A DNA stretch of 64,000 bases, taken from NCBI RefSeq assembly GCF_004570875.1, contig NZ_SPQK01000021.1, forward strand, positions 1 through 64,000. Reading direction: 5' to 3'. The notes under the pieces are model-generated. The model saw only the letters and a program-made list of their open reading frames with translations. It searched no databases and was not told the DNA's origin. The position numbers and the translations under genes were made by a program. The DNA comes from Blastococcus sp. CT_GayMR16. Lineage in GTDB: Bacteria; Actinomycetota; Actinomycetes; Mycobacteriales; Geodermatophilaceae. Shown here piece by piece: positions 13,104-21,686 of this stretch (within the stretch, counting starts at the first letter, position 1; each line of letters starts with the position of its first letter).

Positions 13104-13604
13104 ATGACGCGTAGGCCCGTGCTGCCCGGTGCGTCGGAGCTGTTCCGCCGCACCGACTCTCCCTCGGTCTCCGAGGTGACGGAACTGCCCAGCCTGAGCA
13201 CCACCACGAGCTCGCCGGCCCTGCGGGGAGCGGGTGGACGGCGCTCGGACGAGTCGGCCGAGCAGCCACCCCTCACCCTGGTGCCCGGCGGCGCCGCGGA
13301 CGACCTCGCGTCCTACCGCACGGCGCCGGTGCAGCAGGCGCCGACGATGCAGCCGAACATCCCGACGCGGGGGCGCCCCGCGCGCAGCCGGATCGACCGC
13401 ACCAAGCACGACGAGAAGATCACCGTCTACATCTCGGCGGACGAGCTCCTCGCCCTGGAAGGTGCCCGGCTGACCCTCCGGGGCCAGCACGGCGTCGCCG
13501 CCGACCGCGGTCGGATCGTCCGTGAGGCGATCGCCGTCATCCTCGCCGACCTCGGCGACCGTGGCGACGACTCCGTGTTGGTTCGCCGTCTCCGCGGGAA
13601 CTGA
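13104..13604 (+). CDS. Ribbon-helix-helix-type DNA-binding protein between parA and scpA
   Basis: 166 aa. Residues 1-100 are disordered and Pro/Ser/Thr-rich; residues ~108-150 (KITVYISADELLALEGARL ... RIVREAIAVILADL) look like a ribbon-helix-helix domain (beta strand KITVYIS, then two helices). Position immediately after a ParA ATPase and before scpA suggests the DNA-binding partner of that ParA, as RHH proteins serve many ParA systems. Start: ATG 13104, fixed by the end of the upstream repeat. No other family recognised. Confidence 0.6.
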   Translation: MTRRPVLPGASELFRRTDSPSVSEVTELPSLSTTTSSPALRGAGGRRSDESAEQPPLTLVPGGAADDLASYRTAPVQQAPTMQPNIPTRGRPARSRIDRTKHDEKITVYISADELLALEGARLTLRGQHGVAADRGRIVREAIAVILADLGDRGDDSVLVRRLRGN

Positions 13605-13617
13605 GCGGTCCTTTCAC

Positions 13618-13623
13618 TACGCT
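13618..13623 (+). promoter_or_regulatory. -10 box TACGCT, possible leaderless promoter for scpA
   Basis: TACGCT ends 8 nt before the scpA GTG at 13632, within the 27-bp gap after the RHH gene. Fits the TAnnnT-N6-8-start pattern seen elsewhere in the window and no ribosome site is visible. Confidence 0.35.
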
Positions 13624-13631
13624 CGGCGTCC

Positions 13632-14489
13632 GTGAGCAGCAGTACCGGCGCGGTTCCGGCGGCCTCTGAGGCCGACGGGGCCGCGCCCGCTCGTTTCACG
13701 GTCAAGCTCACCAACTTCGAGGGCCCGTTCGACCTCCTGCTGCAGCTGATCGGCAAGCACAAGCTCGACGTCACCGAGATCGCGCTGTCGAAGGTCACCG
13801 ACGAGTTCATCGCGCACCTGCGGGCGCTCGGCAGCGAGCTGGACCTCGAGCAGGCCAGTGAGTTCCTCGTCGTCGCCTCGACCCTGCTCGACCTCAAGGC
13901 CGCGCGGCTGCTGCCCGCCGCCGACGTGGAGGACGAGGAGGACCTCGAGCTGCTCGAGGCCCGCGACCTGCTGTTCGCTCGGCTGCTGCAGTACAAGGCC
14001 TACAAGCTGGCGGCGGCGTTCCTGCGCGAGCGGGAGACCGAGGCCGCGCACCGGTTCCCGCGCGAGGCCGGCCTCGAGCCGCGGTTCGCCGATTTGGTGC
14101 CCGAGGTGACGCTCGACCTGACTGTCGAGGAGTTCGCCGCGCTGGCCTCCCGCGCGCTCACGCCCAAGGCGCCCGAGGTCGTCAGCGTCTCCCACCTGCA
14201 CGCCCCGGCGGTCAGCGTCGCCGAGCAGTTGTTCGTCGTCCGCAGCCACCTGGCGCGCTCCGGGACGGCCAGCTTCCGTGCACTGACGGCCGACTGCGAG
14301 CACACCAACGAGGTCGTCGCGCGCTTCCTCGCGCTCCTGGAGCTGTACCGCCAGCAGCGGGTGGTGTTCGAACAGCTCACGCCGCTGGGGGAGCTGCACG
14401 TGCGGTGGACCGGCGGGTCGATGCCGGCCGAGGACGACGACGTCGCCGAGAACGCTGCCACCGAAGATCTGGACGAGGAGTACTCGTGA
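13632..14489 (+). CDS. scpA: Segregation and condensation protein A
   Basis: 285 aa. Kleisin-family subunit that bridges SMC heads together with ScpB. Hallmarks: FTVKLTNFEGPFDLLLQLI and KLDVTEIALSKVTDEFI in the first 60 residues, LEQASEFLVVASTLLDLKA, and a winged-helix C-terminus. GTG start at 13632. Overlaps scpB by four bases (GTGA). Acts in the nucleoid. Confidence 0.95.
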   Translation: MSSSTGAVPAASEADGAAPARFTVKLTNFEGPFDLLLQLIGKHKLDVTEIALSKVTDEFIAHLRALGSELDLEQASEFLVVASTLLDLKAARLLPAADVEDEEDLELLEARDLLFARLLQYKAYKLAAAFLRERETEAAHRFPREAGLEPRFADLVPEVTLDLTVEEFAALASRALTPKAPEVVSVSHLHAPAVSVAEQLFVVRSHLARSGTASFRALTADCEHTNEVVARFLALLELYRQQRVVFEQLTPLGELHVRWTGGSMPAEDDDVAENAATEDLDEEYS

Positions 14490-15346
14490 CCGAGCAGGAT
14501 CGGCCCGAACCGCCCCCCATCTCGTGGGACGCGCTGGCCGCGGAGCTCGAGGCCACCCGGGTGGAGGCCACGGACCGTGGCGACGGTGACCCGGCCACCT
14601 GGGACGCCGTCGCGAAGGCACTCGCCAGCCGGGTGGCGGAGCAACCGGCAGAGGCGCCGACGGAGCCCGAGCCGGTGGTCGAGCCGGAACCCCTGCCCGC
14701 CCCATCACCGGCCGGCTCGCCGCCGGCCCAGGACCCGACACCGGCCGACGTCCCGGCGGGGGAGCCCGCACCCGACGAGGAGCCCCTCGAACTCCTGTCT
14801 CCCGAAGAGCTCTCCGGCGGGCTCGAAGCACTGCTGTTCGTCATGGACGACCCAGTCGAGGAGGAGACGCTCGCCGCCACCCTGCGGTGCCCCGTCGAGG
14901 AGGTCCGGGCCGGCCTGGCCGACCTCGCTGCCGGCTATGACGAGCGACGGTCGGGTCTCACGCTGCGCAAGGTGGGGGAGGGGTGGCGCCTCTACACGCG
15001 GGAGGAGCACGCGCCCGTCGTCGAGCGGTACCTGGTCGACGGGCAGCGCAGCCGGCTCACCCAGGCGGCGCTGGAGACGCTCGCGGTGATCGCCTACCGC
15101 CAGCCGGTGACCCGCGCGCGCGTCTCGGGCATCCGCGGGGTCGGTGTGGACGGCGTCATGCGCACCCTGCTGTCGCGAGGCCTGGTGCACGAGATCGGCA
15201 CCGACCCGGACAGCGGTGGTGGGCTCTATGCCACGACGCCGCTGTTCCTGGAGCGGCTCGGGCTGCGCAGTCTCGCCGACCTGCCGGAGCTCGCTCCGCT
15301 GCTGCCGGATACCTCCGCGATGCTGGACGAGCACCCCGACAGCTGA
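14486..15346 (+). CDS. scpB: Segregation and condensation protein B
   Basis: 286 aa from GTG 14486. An N-terminal ~105-residue acidic Pro/Glu-rich extension precedes two winged-helix domains: LSGGLEALLFVMDDPVEEETLA, GWRLYTREEHAPVVERYLVD, LTQAALETLAVIAYRQPVTRARV and IRGVGVDGVMRTLLSRGLV. Partner of ScpA in the SMC condensin. The extension is longer than in Bacillus ScpB (~200 aa) but common in actinobacteria. Confidence 0.94.
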   Translation: MTEQDRPEPPPISWDALAAELEATRVEATDRGDGDPATWDAVAKALASRVAEQPAEAPTEPEPVVEPEPLPAPSPAGSPPAQDPTPADVPAGEPAPDEEPLELLSPEELSGGLEALLFVMDDPVEEETLAATLRCPVEEVRAGLADLAAGYDERRSGLTLRKVGEGWRLYTREEHAPVVERYLVDGQRSRLTQAALETLAVIAYRQPVTRARVSGIRGVGVDGVMRTLLSRGLVHEIGTDPDSGGGLYATTPLFLERLGLRSLADLPELAPLLPDTSAMLDEHPDS

Positions 15347-15363
15347 AGAAACTCTGGCCGGCG

Positions 15364-15436
15364 TCAGGGGCGGGCGATGGTGACGCCCAGGATGGCGAGG
15401 CCCGCGACGATCATGAAGGCGCCCGGCGATGTCGGA
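15364..15436 (-). pseudogene. Possible EamA/DMT transporter C-terminal remnant
   Basis: In the 150-bp gap after scpB, the minus strand encodes a short membrane-like tail, GAFMIVAGLAILGVTIARP, ending in TGA at 15364-15366. It resembles the last helix of EamA-family transporters (pattern GA.LIvaGL..L). No upstream part of such a gene remains; beyond ~15436 the reading frame has no family resemblance. May be a decayed gene or chance. Confidence 0.3.
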
Positions 15437-15498
15437 GTGGGCGCGTCACGCCGTCGGCGACGAGGCCCGGCCGGCTGTCCACAGGCGCGTGCGGAAGG

Positions 15499-16314
15499 TC
15501 AGGTCCGATCCTGCTCGGAGAGGCCGTCGATGAAGGAGACGACGTCGGCGGCCAACCGCACCGGCTGCTCCTCCAACACGAGATGCCCGGTGTCGGGGTA
15601 CTCGATCCACTGCGCACCCGGGATGGCCGAGACCAGATCCGCGGTCTGTTCACGGCCGAGCAACCCGTCGCGCTCGCCGCTGATGACGAGCGTCGGCGCC
15701 TTGATCACGCCGATGTCCGTGGGTGGCACCGACGACGTGAGGCCGTGGAACGTCGCCATCCAGATCGACGCGGGCAGCCGCAGTGCGTCATCGACCATGA
15801 GGTCCACGTACCAGGACGGCAGCCGGTCGAGGTCGGTGAAGCCTGCCGTGAAGGCGCGCACCCACGCCGGGTCCACGGGGTCTGTGATGGTCTCCAGCTC
15901 GGTGACGAACGGCGGGCGGCCCCGTAGGTCGCGGGGCGCACCGGCGAGGATCAACCCGGCCACGCGGTCGGGTGCGGCCACGGCGACCTGCTGGGCGACG
16001 TACCCGCCGCTGGAGGCACCCACCAGCACGACCTGGCCCAGCTGGAGCGCGTCCAGGGTGGCGACGACGTCCGCAGCCAGGGTGGGTAGTTCGTATCCGG
16101 CGGATGGCTTGTCGGCGTCACCGTGGCCGCGCAGGTCTACGGCGATCGCGCGCGCACGCGGCACCACCAGCGGGAGCAGCGCGGCGAACGAACGGCGGGA
16201 ACCGGCCCACGGGTGCAGGAGCAGCACCGGCGGCTTGCCGTCGCCGTCGTCCGTGACCGCCGTCGTCAGGCCCGTCGCCAGGTGCAGACGGCGACCCTCG
16301 GCTGACCCTTCCAT
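15499..16314 (-). CDS. Alpha/beta-hydrolase fold protein
   Basis: 271 aa. Canonical layout: oxyanion HPWAGSRRSF, nucleophile elbow VGASSGGYVAQ (Ser ~101), acid Asp in ISGERDGLL and catalytic His in YPDTGHLVLEEQP. Resembles small-molecule esterases/lactonases such as 3-oxoadipate enol-lactonase-like proteins; substrate unknown. On the minus strand TAGCGT (16321-16326) lies 6 nt before the ATG, suggesting leaderless transcription. Confidence 0.85.
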   Translation of the reverse strand: MEGSAEGRRLHLATGLTTAVTDDGDGKPPVLLLHPWAGSRRSFAALLPLVVPRARAIAVDLRGHGDADKPSAGYELPTLAADVVATLDALQLGQVVLVGASSGGYVAQQVAVAAPDRVAGLILAGAPRDLRGRPPFVTELETITDPVDPAWVRAFTAGFTDLDRLPSWYVDLMVDDALRLPASIWMATFHGLTSSVPPTDIGVIKAPTLVISGERDGLLGREQTADLVSAIPGAQWIEYPDTGHLVLEEQPVRLAADVVSFIDGLSEQDRT

Positions 16315-16436
16315 GGGGCGACGCTAGCTCCAGGCCGGCTCCGATCGGCGATCTCGCTCACGTTCGGTGCCCCGGGCGGGCGAGATCGCAGTCTCGTGGC
16401 AGAGGGGCTCGCCGAACGGTGGGAGACTGGGCGGCG

Positions 16437-17282
16437 ATGAACACCGCAAACCCCGACGACGAGACCACCACCGCCTCCGGAGACGGCTGGTCCGAGGACA
16501 TGGAACTCGCCCCCGCCCACCCGGGTGACCGCGACGTCCCGGAGCACGACGACGAGCGTCAGGGCGAGCGGCTGCAGAAGGTGCTGGCCCGGGCCGGCGT
16601 CGGCTCCCGCCGCGTCAGCGAGGACATGATCGAGGCCGGCCGGATCAGCGTGAACGGCCGCCCGGTGACCGTGCAGGGCATGCGGGTCGACCCCGCTGTC
16701 GACAAGATCGCCGTCGACGGCGTCCGCATCGAGATCCGCGACGACCGGGTCACCTACGCGATGAACAAGCCCCCGGGCGTCATCACCGCGATGAGCGACG
16801 ACCGCAACCGGCCCACGGTCGGCGACATGGTGGGCGACCTGGCCAAGGGTCTGGTGCACGTCGGCCGCCTGGACCAGGACACCGAGGGCCTGCTGCTGCT
16901 CACCACCGACGGCGAGCTGGCCCACCGGCTGGCCCATCCTTCCTACGAGGTGAAGAAGACCTACCTCGCGCAGGTCAGCGGCTCGGTGCCGCGCGACCTG
17001 CACCGGCGGCTGAGGGCCGGAGTGGAGCTGGACGACGGCCCGGTCGCCGTCGACTCGTTCCGGGTCGTGGACACCCACGCCGGGCAGTCGGTGGTCGAGG
17101 TCGTCCTGCACGAGGGCCGCAAGCACATCGTCCGACGTCTCCTGGCCCACGTCGGTCTGCCGGTGTCCCGGCTGACCCGCACGGCGGTCGGCCCGATCGA
17201 GCTGCGGGCCATGCGCTCGGGCACCATCCGCAAGCTCACCCGCGAGGAGCTCGGCGCGCTGCAAGAGGCCGTCGGCCTGTAG
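16437..17282 (+). CDS. rluB: 23S rRNA pseudouridine synthase RluB family
   Basis: 281 aa from ATG 16437 (a GTG at 16419 would add six residues). A ~45-residue acidic N-terminus is followed by an S4 RNA-binding domain (GERLQKVLARAGVGSRR) and the catalytic domain with GRLDQDTEGLLLLT, whose Asp is the nucleophile, plus EGRKHIVRRLLAHVG and VSRLTRTAVGPI. Modifies helix 89 uridine of 23S rRNA by family. Equivalent to the Rv1711 position. Confidence 0.9.
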   Translation: MNTANPDDETTTASGDGWSEDMELAPAHPGDRDVPEHDDERQGERLQKVLARAGVGSRRVSEDMIEAGRISVNGRPVTVQGMRVDPAVDKIAVDGVRIEIRDDRVTYAMNKPPGVITAMSDDRNRPTVGDMVGDLAKGLVHVGRLDQDTEGLLLLTTDGELAHRLAHPSYEVKKTYLAQVSGSVPRDLHRRLRAGVELDDGPVAVDSFRVVDTHAGQSVVEVVLHEGRKHIVRRLLAHVGLPVSRLTRTAVGPIELRAMRSGTIRKLTREELGALQEAVGL

Positions 17283-17324
17283 TCGCGGGTTCCCTCGGGA
17301 ACCGGCCGTTCCGGACGGCGAATC

Positions 17325-17330
17325 TAGACT
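17325..17330 (+). promoter_or_regulatory. -10 box TAGACT upstream of the aroH-cmk-der operon
   Basis: TAGACT in the 96-bp gap after rluB, 48 nt before the aroH ATG; GAGGAG at 17369-17374 provides a ribosome site, so this transcript is leadered. No clear -35. Confidence 0.4.
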
Positions 17331-17378
17331 TCACAGGGCTCCGGTGATCCGGGCCCGCAGATCGAACGAGGAGTGTGC

Positions 17379-17741
17379 ATGGCCGTCCGAGCCATCCGGG
17401 GCGCGACGCAGGTCGACGCCGACGACCGGGAGCAGGTGCTCGAGGCGACCCGTGAGCTGGTGAGCACCGTCCTGGAGCGTAACCGTCTCGAGCACGACGA
17501 CGTCATCAGCATCCTGTTCACGGCCACGCCCGACCTGGTGTCGGAGTTCCCCGCCCTGGCCGCGCGCGAGCTGGGGATGGGCGACGTCCCGCTGATGTGC
17601 GCCACCGAGATCGGTGTGCCGCACGCGCTGCCGCGGGTGCTGCGCCTGATGGCGCACGTGGAGACCCCGCTGAGCCGGTCGGACATCCAGCACGTGTACC
17701 TGCGCGGCGCCGTCGCCCTCCGCCGGGACATCGCGCAGTGA
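17379..17741 (+). CDS. aroH: Chorismate mutase, AroH type
   Basis: 120 aa from ATG 17379, GAGGAG 4 nt upstream (GTG 17373 is an alternative). Converts chorismate to prephenate for Phe/Tyr synthesis. Close match to Bacillus AroH: AIRGATQVDADD with Arg7, SILFTATPDLVSEFPA, Glu in CATEIGV, Arg in VLRLMAHV and Tyr in QHVYLRGAVALR, which are the active-site positions. Not the AroQ fold. GTGA overlap with cmk; inclusion in the cmk-der operon is unusual functionally. Confidence 0.93.
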   Translation: MAVRAIRGATQVDADDREQVLEATRELVSTVLERNRLEHDDVISILFTATPDLVSEFPALAARELGMGDVPLMCATEIGVPHALPRVLRLMAHVETPLSRSDIQHVYLRGAVALRRDIAQ

Positions 17742-18433
17742 CCGCCACCTTTCGGGGGCAGATCACCCTCGACGGGCCCTCGGGCACCGGGAAGTCCAGC
17801 GTCGCCCGCGCCGTCGCCGCCCGGCTCGGTGCGGCTTACCTCGACACCGGCGCGATGTACCGGGCCGCCACCGTCGTCGTGCTCGACTCCGGCGTCTCCC
17901 TGGACGACGCCGACGCGGTCGCCCGCGTCGTCGCCGGCGCCACCATCGAGGTCGGGACGACGGCCGACGCCGAGCTGGTGCAGGTCGAGGGCGTCGACGT
18001 CGCCGACCGGATCCGCAGCGCCGAGGTGACCCGCGCGGTCTCCCCGGTGTCCGCGGTCCCGGCCGTCCGGCGTCAGCTGGTCGACCAGCAGCGCGCGCTC
18101 GTCGCGGCGGCGGACGCCGTGGTCGTCGAGGGCCGGGACATCGGCACCGTCGTCCTTCCCGACGCCACGCTCAAGGTCTACCTGACCGCGGCCCCCGAGG
18201 TCCGCGCTGAGCGGCGGGCCGGGCAGCTGGGCCTGACCACCGCCGCCGAGATCGCCGACCTCGCCGAGGATCTGCGCCGCCGCGACGAGTACGACAGCAG
18301 CCGGGCCGACAGCCCGCTGCGCCCGGCCGTCGACGCGATCGTCGTCGACAGCACCGACCTCGACCGCGAAGCCGTCGTCGACAAGGTCGTCGAGCTGGCG
18401 GCCTCCACCGTCGGGGCGGGGGAGCGGTCATGA
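17738..18433 (+). CDS. cmk: Cytidylate kinase
   Basis: 231 aa from GTG 17738 in a GTGA overlap with aroH. Phosphorylates CMP/dCMP. P-loop [40 protein letters not shown] and the lid region [17 protein letters not shown] are all present. Normal length. ATGA overlap with der. Confidence 0.96.
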   Translation: MTATFRGQITLDGPSGTGKSSVARAVAARLGAAYLDTGAMYRAATVVVLDSGVSLDDADAVARVVAGATIEVGTTADAELVQVEGVDVADRIRSAEVTRAVSPVSAVPAVRRQLVDQQRALVAAADAVVVEGRDIGTVVLPDATLKVYLTAAPEVRAERRAGQLGLTTAAEIADLAEDLRRRDEYDSSRADSPLRPAVDAIVVDSTDLDREAVVDKVVELAASTVGAGERS

Positions 18434-19773
18434 CCGAACCCACCGGGCCGCTGCCCGTCGTCGCGGTCGTGGGCCGTCCGAACGTCGGCAAGTCCACCCT
18501 CGTCAACCGCTTCCTGGGCCGCCGCGCCGCGGTGGTGCAGGACATCCCGGGCGTCACCCGCGACCGCATCTCCTACGAGGCGCTGTGGAACGGCAAGCGG
18601 TTCACCGTCGTCGACACCGGCGGCTGGGACCCGAAGGCCACCGGCATGGGCGCCTCGATCACCCGCCAGGCCAAGTACGCCATGGACACCGCCGACTTGA
18701 TCGTCCTGGTCGTCGACAGCTCCGTCGGCGCCACCGACACCGACCTGGCCGCCGCCCGCATCCTGCGGCGCAGCGACCGGCCGGTGATCCTCGTGGCGAA
18801 CAAGGTCGACGACGAGCGCAGCGAGGCCGGCGCCTCCGAGCTGTGGTCGCTCGGCCTCGGCGAGCCGCAGCCGGTCAGCGCCCTGCACGGGCGCTCCAGC
18901 GGTGACCTGCTCGACCTGATCCTCGACGCGATGCCCGAGGCCCCGCGCGAGCAGCTCGAGGAGGGCGGTCCGCGCCGGGTGGCCCTCGTCGGGCGGCCCA
19001 ACGTGGGCAAGTCCAGCCTGCTCAACCGGCTGGCCAAGGACGAACGGTCGGTCGTCGACTCCGTCGCCGGGACGACGGTCGACCCGGTCGACTCCCTGGT
19101 GATGCTCGGCGGCGAGGAGTGGCGGTTCGTCGACACCGCAGGCCTGCGACGCAAGGTGAACACCGCCAGCGGCACCGAGTACTACGCCAGCCTGCGCACC
19201 GAGGCCGCGATCCAGGCTGCCGAGGTCGCCGTCGTCCTCCTGGCCGCCGACGAGGTGATCAGCGAGCAGGACCAGCGGGTGATCACCCAGGTCGTCGAGG
19301 CCGGCCGGGCCCTGGTGATCGCGTTCAACAAGTGGGACACCCTCGACGAGGACCGCCACATGCAGCTGGAGAAGGAGATCGAGCGAGAGCTCGCCCGGAT
19401 CAAGTGGGCGACCCGCGTGAACATCTCCGCCTCGACCGGCCGCGGGGTGAACAAGCTCGCCGACCACCTGCGGTCAGCGCTCGCCGCGTGGGAGTCCCGT
19501 GTGCCCACGTCGGAGCTGAACTCCTTCGTGCGGGCACTGGTCCAGGAGACGCCGCCGCCCGCCCGCGGCGGCCGCGCCCCGAAGATCAAGTACGTCACGC
19601 AGGCCGACATCCGCCCGCCGCGCTTCGTGGTCTTCTCGACCGGCTTCCTGGAGGCCGGCTACCGCCGGTTCCTGGAGCGCAAGATCCGTGAGCGGTGGGG
19701 CTTCGAGGGCACACCGATCGAGGTCTCGGTCAAGGTCCGCGAGGGCCGGGGGAGCGACAAGACCAAGGGCTGA
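18430..19773 (+). CDS. der: Ribosome-assembly GTPase Der (EngA)
   Basis: 447 aa. Two tandem G domains: G1 [14 protein letters not shown] near residue 15 and [14 protein letters not shown] near 190, with switch DTGGWDP and [12 protein letters not shown] and NKWD motifs, then a C-terminal KH-like domain ([20 protein letters not shown]). Needed for 50S subunit maturation. Third gene of the coupled aroH-cmk-der set. Confidence 0.97.
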   Translation: MTEPTGPLPVVAVVGRPNVGKSTLVNRFLGRRAAVVQDIPGVTRDRISYEALWNGKRFTVVDTGGWDPKATGMGASITRQAKYAMDTADLIVLVVDSSVGATDTDLAAARILRRSDRPVILVANKVDDERSEAGASELWSLGLGEPQPVSALHGRSSGDLLDLILDAMPEAPREQLEEGGPRRVALVGRPNVGKSSLLNRLAKDERSVVDSVAGTTVDPVDSLVMLGGEEWRFVDTAGLRRKVNTASGTEYYASLRTEAAIQAAEVAVVLLAADEVISEQDQRVITQVVEAGRALVIAFNKWDTLDEDRHMQLEKEIERELARIKWATRVNISASTGRGVNKLADHLRSALAAWESRVPTSELNSFVRALVQETPPPARGGRAPKIKYVTQADIRPPRFVVFSTGFLEAGYRRFLERKIRERWGFEGTPIEVSVKVREGRGSDKTKG

Positions 19774-19871
19774 TCACCGCGCTGAACCACCGGTCAGGAC
19801 GCAGCCGGCGGTGCGGTAATCTGCTCAGGCGGTCGTCGCGTGGCCCGGGGTATCCGGTGGCGCACGGCACG

Positions 19872-19945
<74 letters not shown>

Positions 19946-20044
19946 CAGAGCACGTCAGGGGCCGTTCCGGAGAGATCCGGCACGGCCCCTGATCGGTTTC
20001 TGACAGTCCAGTTGTCGGGGGGACCGCGTTCTGCAGGACCGCCA

Positions 20045-20050
20045 TAGGAT
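20045..20050 (+). promoter_or_regulatory. -10 box TAGGAT, leaderless promoter of the iclR-type gene
   Basis: TAGGAT ends 6 nt before GTG 20057. Upstream bases include two TTCTG half-sites (19998-20002 and 20029-20033) that resemble the operator half-sites found in front of the next gene, consistent with autoregulation. Confidence 0.45.
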
Positions 20051-20056
20051 TCTCGG

Positions 20057-20821
20057 GTGAAGACCTCGCCGTCCTATGCGATTGCGAGCGTCGACCACGC
20101 GCTGCAGCTGGCGACCGTCCTGCAGGTGGAGGGCTCGCTCGGCGTGAAGGAGGCGGCGGAGCGCCTCGGGGTGGCCCGCTCGACCGCGCACCGGCTGCTG
20201 ACGATGCTCGTGTACCGCGACTTCGCCGTCCAGGACGACCGGCGGCGCTACCTGGCGGGGCCGGTGCTCTCCCTCGGCGCGCAGTCGCAGTCGCGCACCG
20301 CGCTGCTGCGGACCGTCGCGCTGCCGCACCTGGAGGCGCTGGTCGAGCGCGTGCACGAGACCGTGAACCTGCAGATCCTCGCCGGTGATCACGTCCGGTT
20401 CATTGCCTCGGTCGAGTGCACGCAGGCCCTGCGTGTGGGCGACCGCACGGGAATGGTCTTCCCGGCGCACCTGGTCTCCGGCGGCAAGCTCATGCTGGCC
20501 GGTCTGCCCGACTCCCAGATCGAGGCCTACTACGCCGAGGACAAGTGGGCTGACCGGCCGGGGGAGCGGCCGGACCTCGACGCGCTCCGCCGCGAGCTGC
20601 GCACCGTGCGGGAACGCGGATTCGCGATCAATGCAGGACGCACCGAGGCCGGCCTCACCGCGATCGGGAGAGGCGTGCGGACGCATGGAGACCAGGTGGA
20701 GGCGGCGATCTCCGTGTCGATGCCCACGGTGCGGTTCTCCGAGGAGCGGCTGTCTCACCTCATCTCGGTGCTGGCCCTCACCGCGCGGGACATCGAGCAG
20801 GACCTCGCCTCGCGGGGCTGA
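20057..20821 (+). CDS. IclR-family transcriptional regulator
   Basis: 254 aa. N-terminal winged helix (SVDHALQLATVLQVEGSLGV ... LGVARSTAHRLLTMLVYRDF) and IclR effector domain (HLEALVERVHETVNLQILAGD, LRVGDRTGMVFPAHLVSGGK, ERGFAINAGRTEAGLTAIG). IclR proteins bind aromatic or small organic acids. Directly upstream of the aldolase/binding-protein/decarboxylase-like cluster in the same direction, so probably its local regulator. Confidence 0.9.
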   Translation: MKTSPSYAIASVDHALQLATVLQVEGSLGVKEAAERLGVARSTAHRLLTMLVYRDFAVQDDRRRYLAGPVLSLGAQSQSRTALLRTVALPHLEALVERVHETVNLQILAGDHVRFIASVECTQALRVGDRTGMVFPAHLVSGGKLMLAGLPDSQIEAYYAEDKWADRPGERPDLDALRRELRTVRERGFAINAGRTEAGLTAIGRGVRTHGDQVEAAISVSMPTVRFSEERLSHLISVLALTARDIEQDLASRG

Positions 20822-20851
20822 GAGTTCCCCATGAACGGCCCCTGGACGGGG

Positions 20852-20866
20852 TTCTGCTCAACAGAA
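20852..20866 (+). promoter_or_regulatory. Inverted repeat TTCTG-N5-CAGAA, candidate IclR operator
   Basis: TTCTG-ctcaa-CAGAA in the 97-bp gap between the regulator and the aldolase gene. Length and half-site form fit IclR-type operators; location before the putative target operon supports it. Confidence 0.45.
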
Positions 20867-20918
20867 TCCTGTCGGATCCGGTCGTGGCGCGGGTCACCAT
20901 CCGAGGGAGGACATCCCG

Positions 20919-21686
20919 GTGACCGAGAGGAACCCTGTGGGCGAGCACGCACCCGACCGCGCCGTGTCGAGCGAGCTCCGCGCCCAGCGCAGGGCGCTCG
21001 CCGAGGCCAACCACATCCTCGTCGACCAGGCCATCCTGGACGCCTTCGGTCACGTGAGCGTCCGCTCGGCAGAGAACCCCGACACGTTCCTGCTGTCGCG
21101 AAATCTCGCCCCGGGGCTGGTCGACGACGATGACGTCCAGCTCTTCACGCTGGACGGGACGACGGAGGACCCCCGTCCGCCGTACCTCGAATCGCACATC
21201 CACGCCCAGATCTACCGCGCCCGGCACGACGTGCAGGCCGTCGTGCACAGCCACTCGCCGGCGGTCATCCCGTTCGGCGTGGCCGGGACGCCGCTCCGGC
21301 CGGTCCTGCACATGGCCGGTTTCCTGGCTCCCGAGGTCCCGGTGTTCGAGGCGCGCGACACCCTCGGCCCGGCGTCCGACCTCCTGGTCCGAACGCCCGA
21401 ATCCGGAGCCGCCCTGGCCCGTGCACTGGGCGGGGCCTCGGTGGTCCTCATGCGCGGCCACGGGGCCACCGCGGTCGGCACCTCGCTCGAGGAGGCGGTG
21501 TACCGGGGCGTCTACACCGAGGTCAACGCCCGGGTCCAGGCCGAGGCGATGCGCCTCGGCGGGTGCGTCTACCTCACCGACGAGGAGGGCGCCGCCACCG
21601 TCGCCACCAACCGACCGCAGATCCCTCGTGCCTGGGCCTTCTGGCGCGACCGCGCCCGCCCATCCTCCCAAGGAGTGCATCCATGA
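20919..21686 (+). CDS. Class II aldolase/adducin-family protein
   Basis: 255 aa from GTG 20919. Zinc-binding HSHSP (residues ~107-111) and a later RGHGATAVG with His are typical of the fold that includes fuculose-1-phosphate aldolase, ribulose-5-P epimerase and dihydroxyphthalate/hydroxybenzoate-type decarboxylases. ESHIHAQIYRARHDVQAVVH is well conserved. The neighbouring dihydroxyphthalate-decarboxylase-like gene makes an aromatic-acid decarboxylase as likely as a sugar aldolase. ATGA overlap with the next gene. Confidence 0.8.
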   Translation: MTERNPVGEHAPDRAVSSELRAQRRALAEANHILVDQAILDAFGHVSVRSAENPDTFLLSRNLAPGLVDDDDVQLFTLDGTTEDPRPPYLESHIHAQIYRARHDVQAVVHSHSPAVIPFGVAGTPLRPVLHMAGFLAPEVPVFEARDTLGPASDLLVRTPESGAALARALGGASVVLMRGHGATAVGTSLEEAVYRGVYTEVNARVQAEAMRLGGCVYLTDEEGAATVATNRPQIPRAWAFWRDRARPSSQGVHP

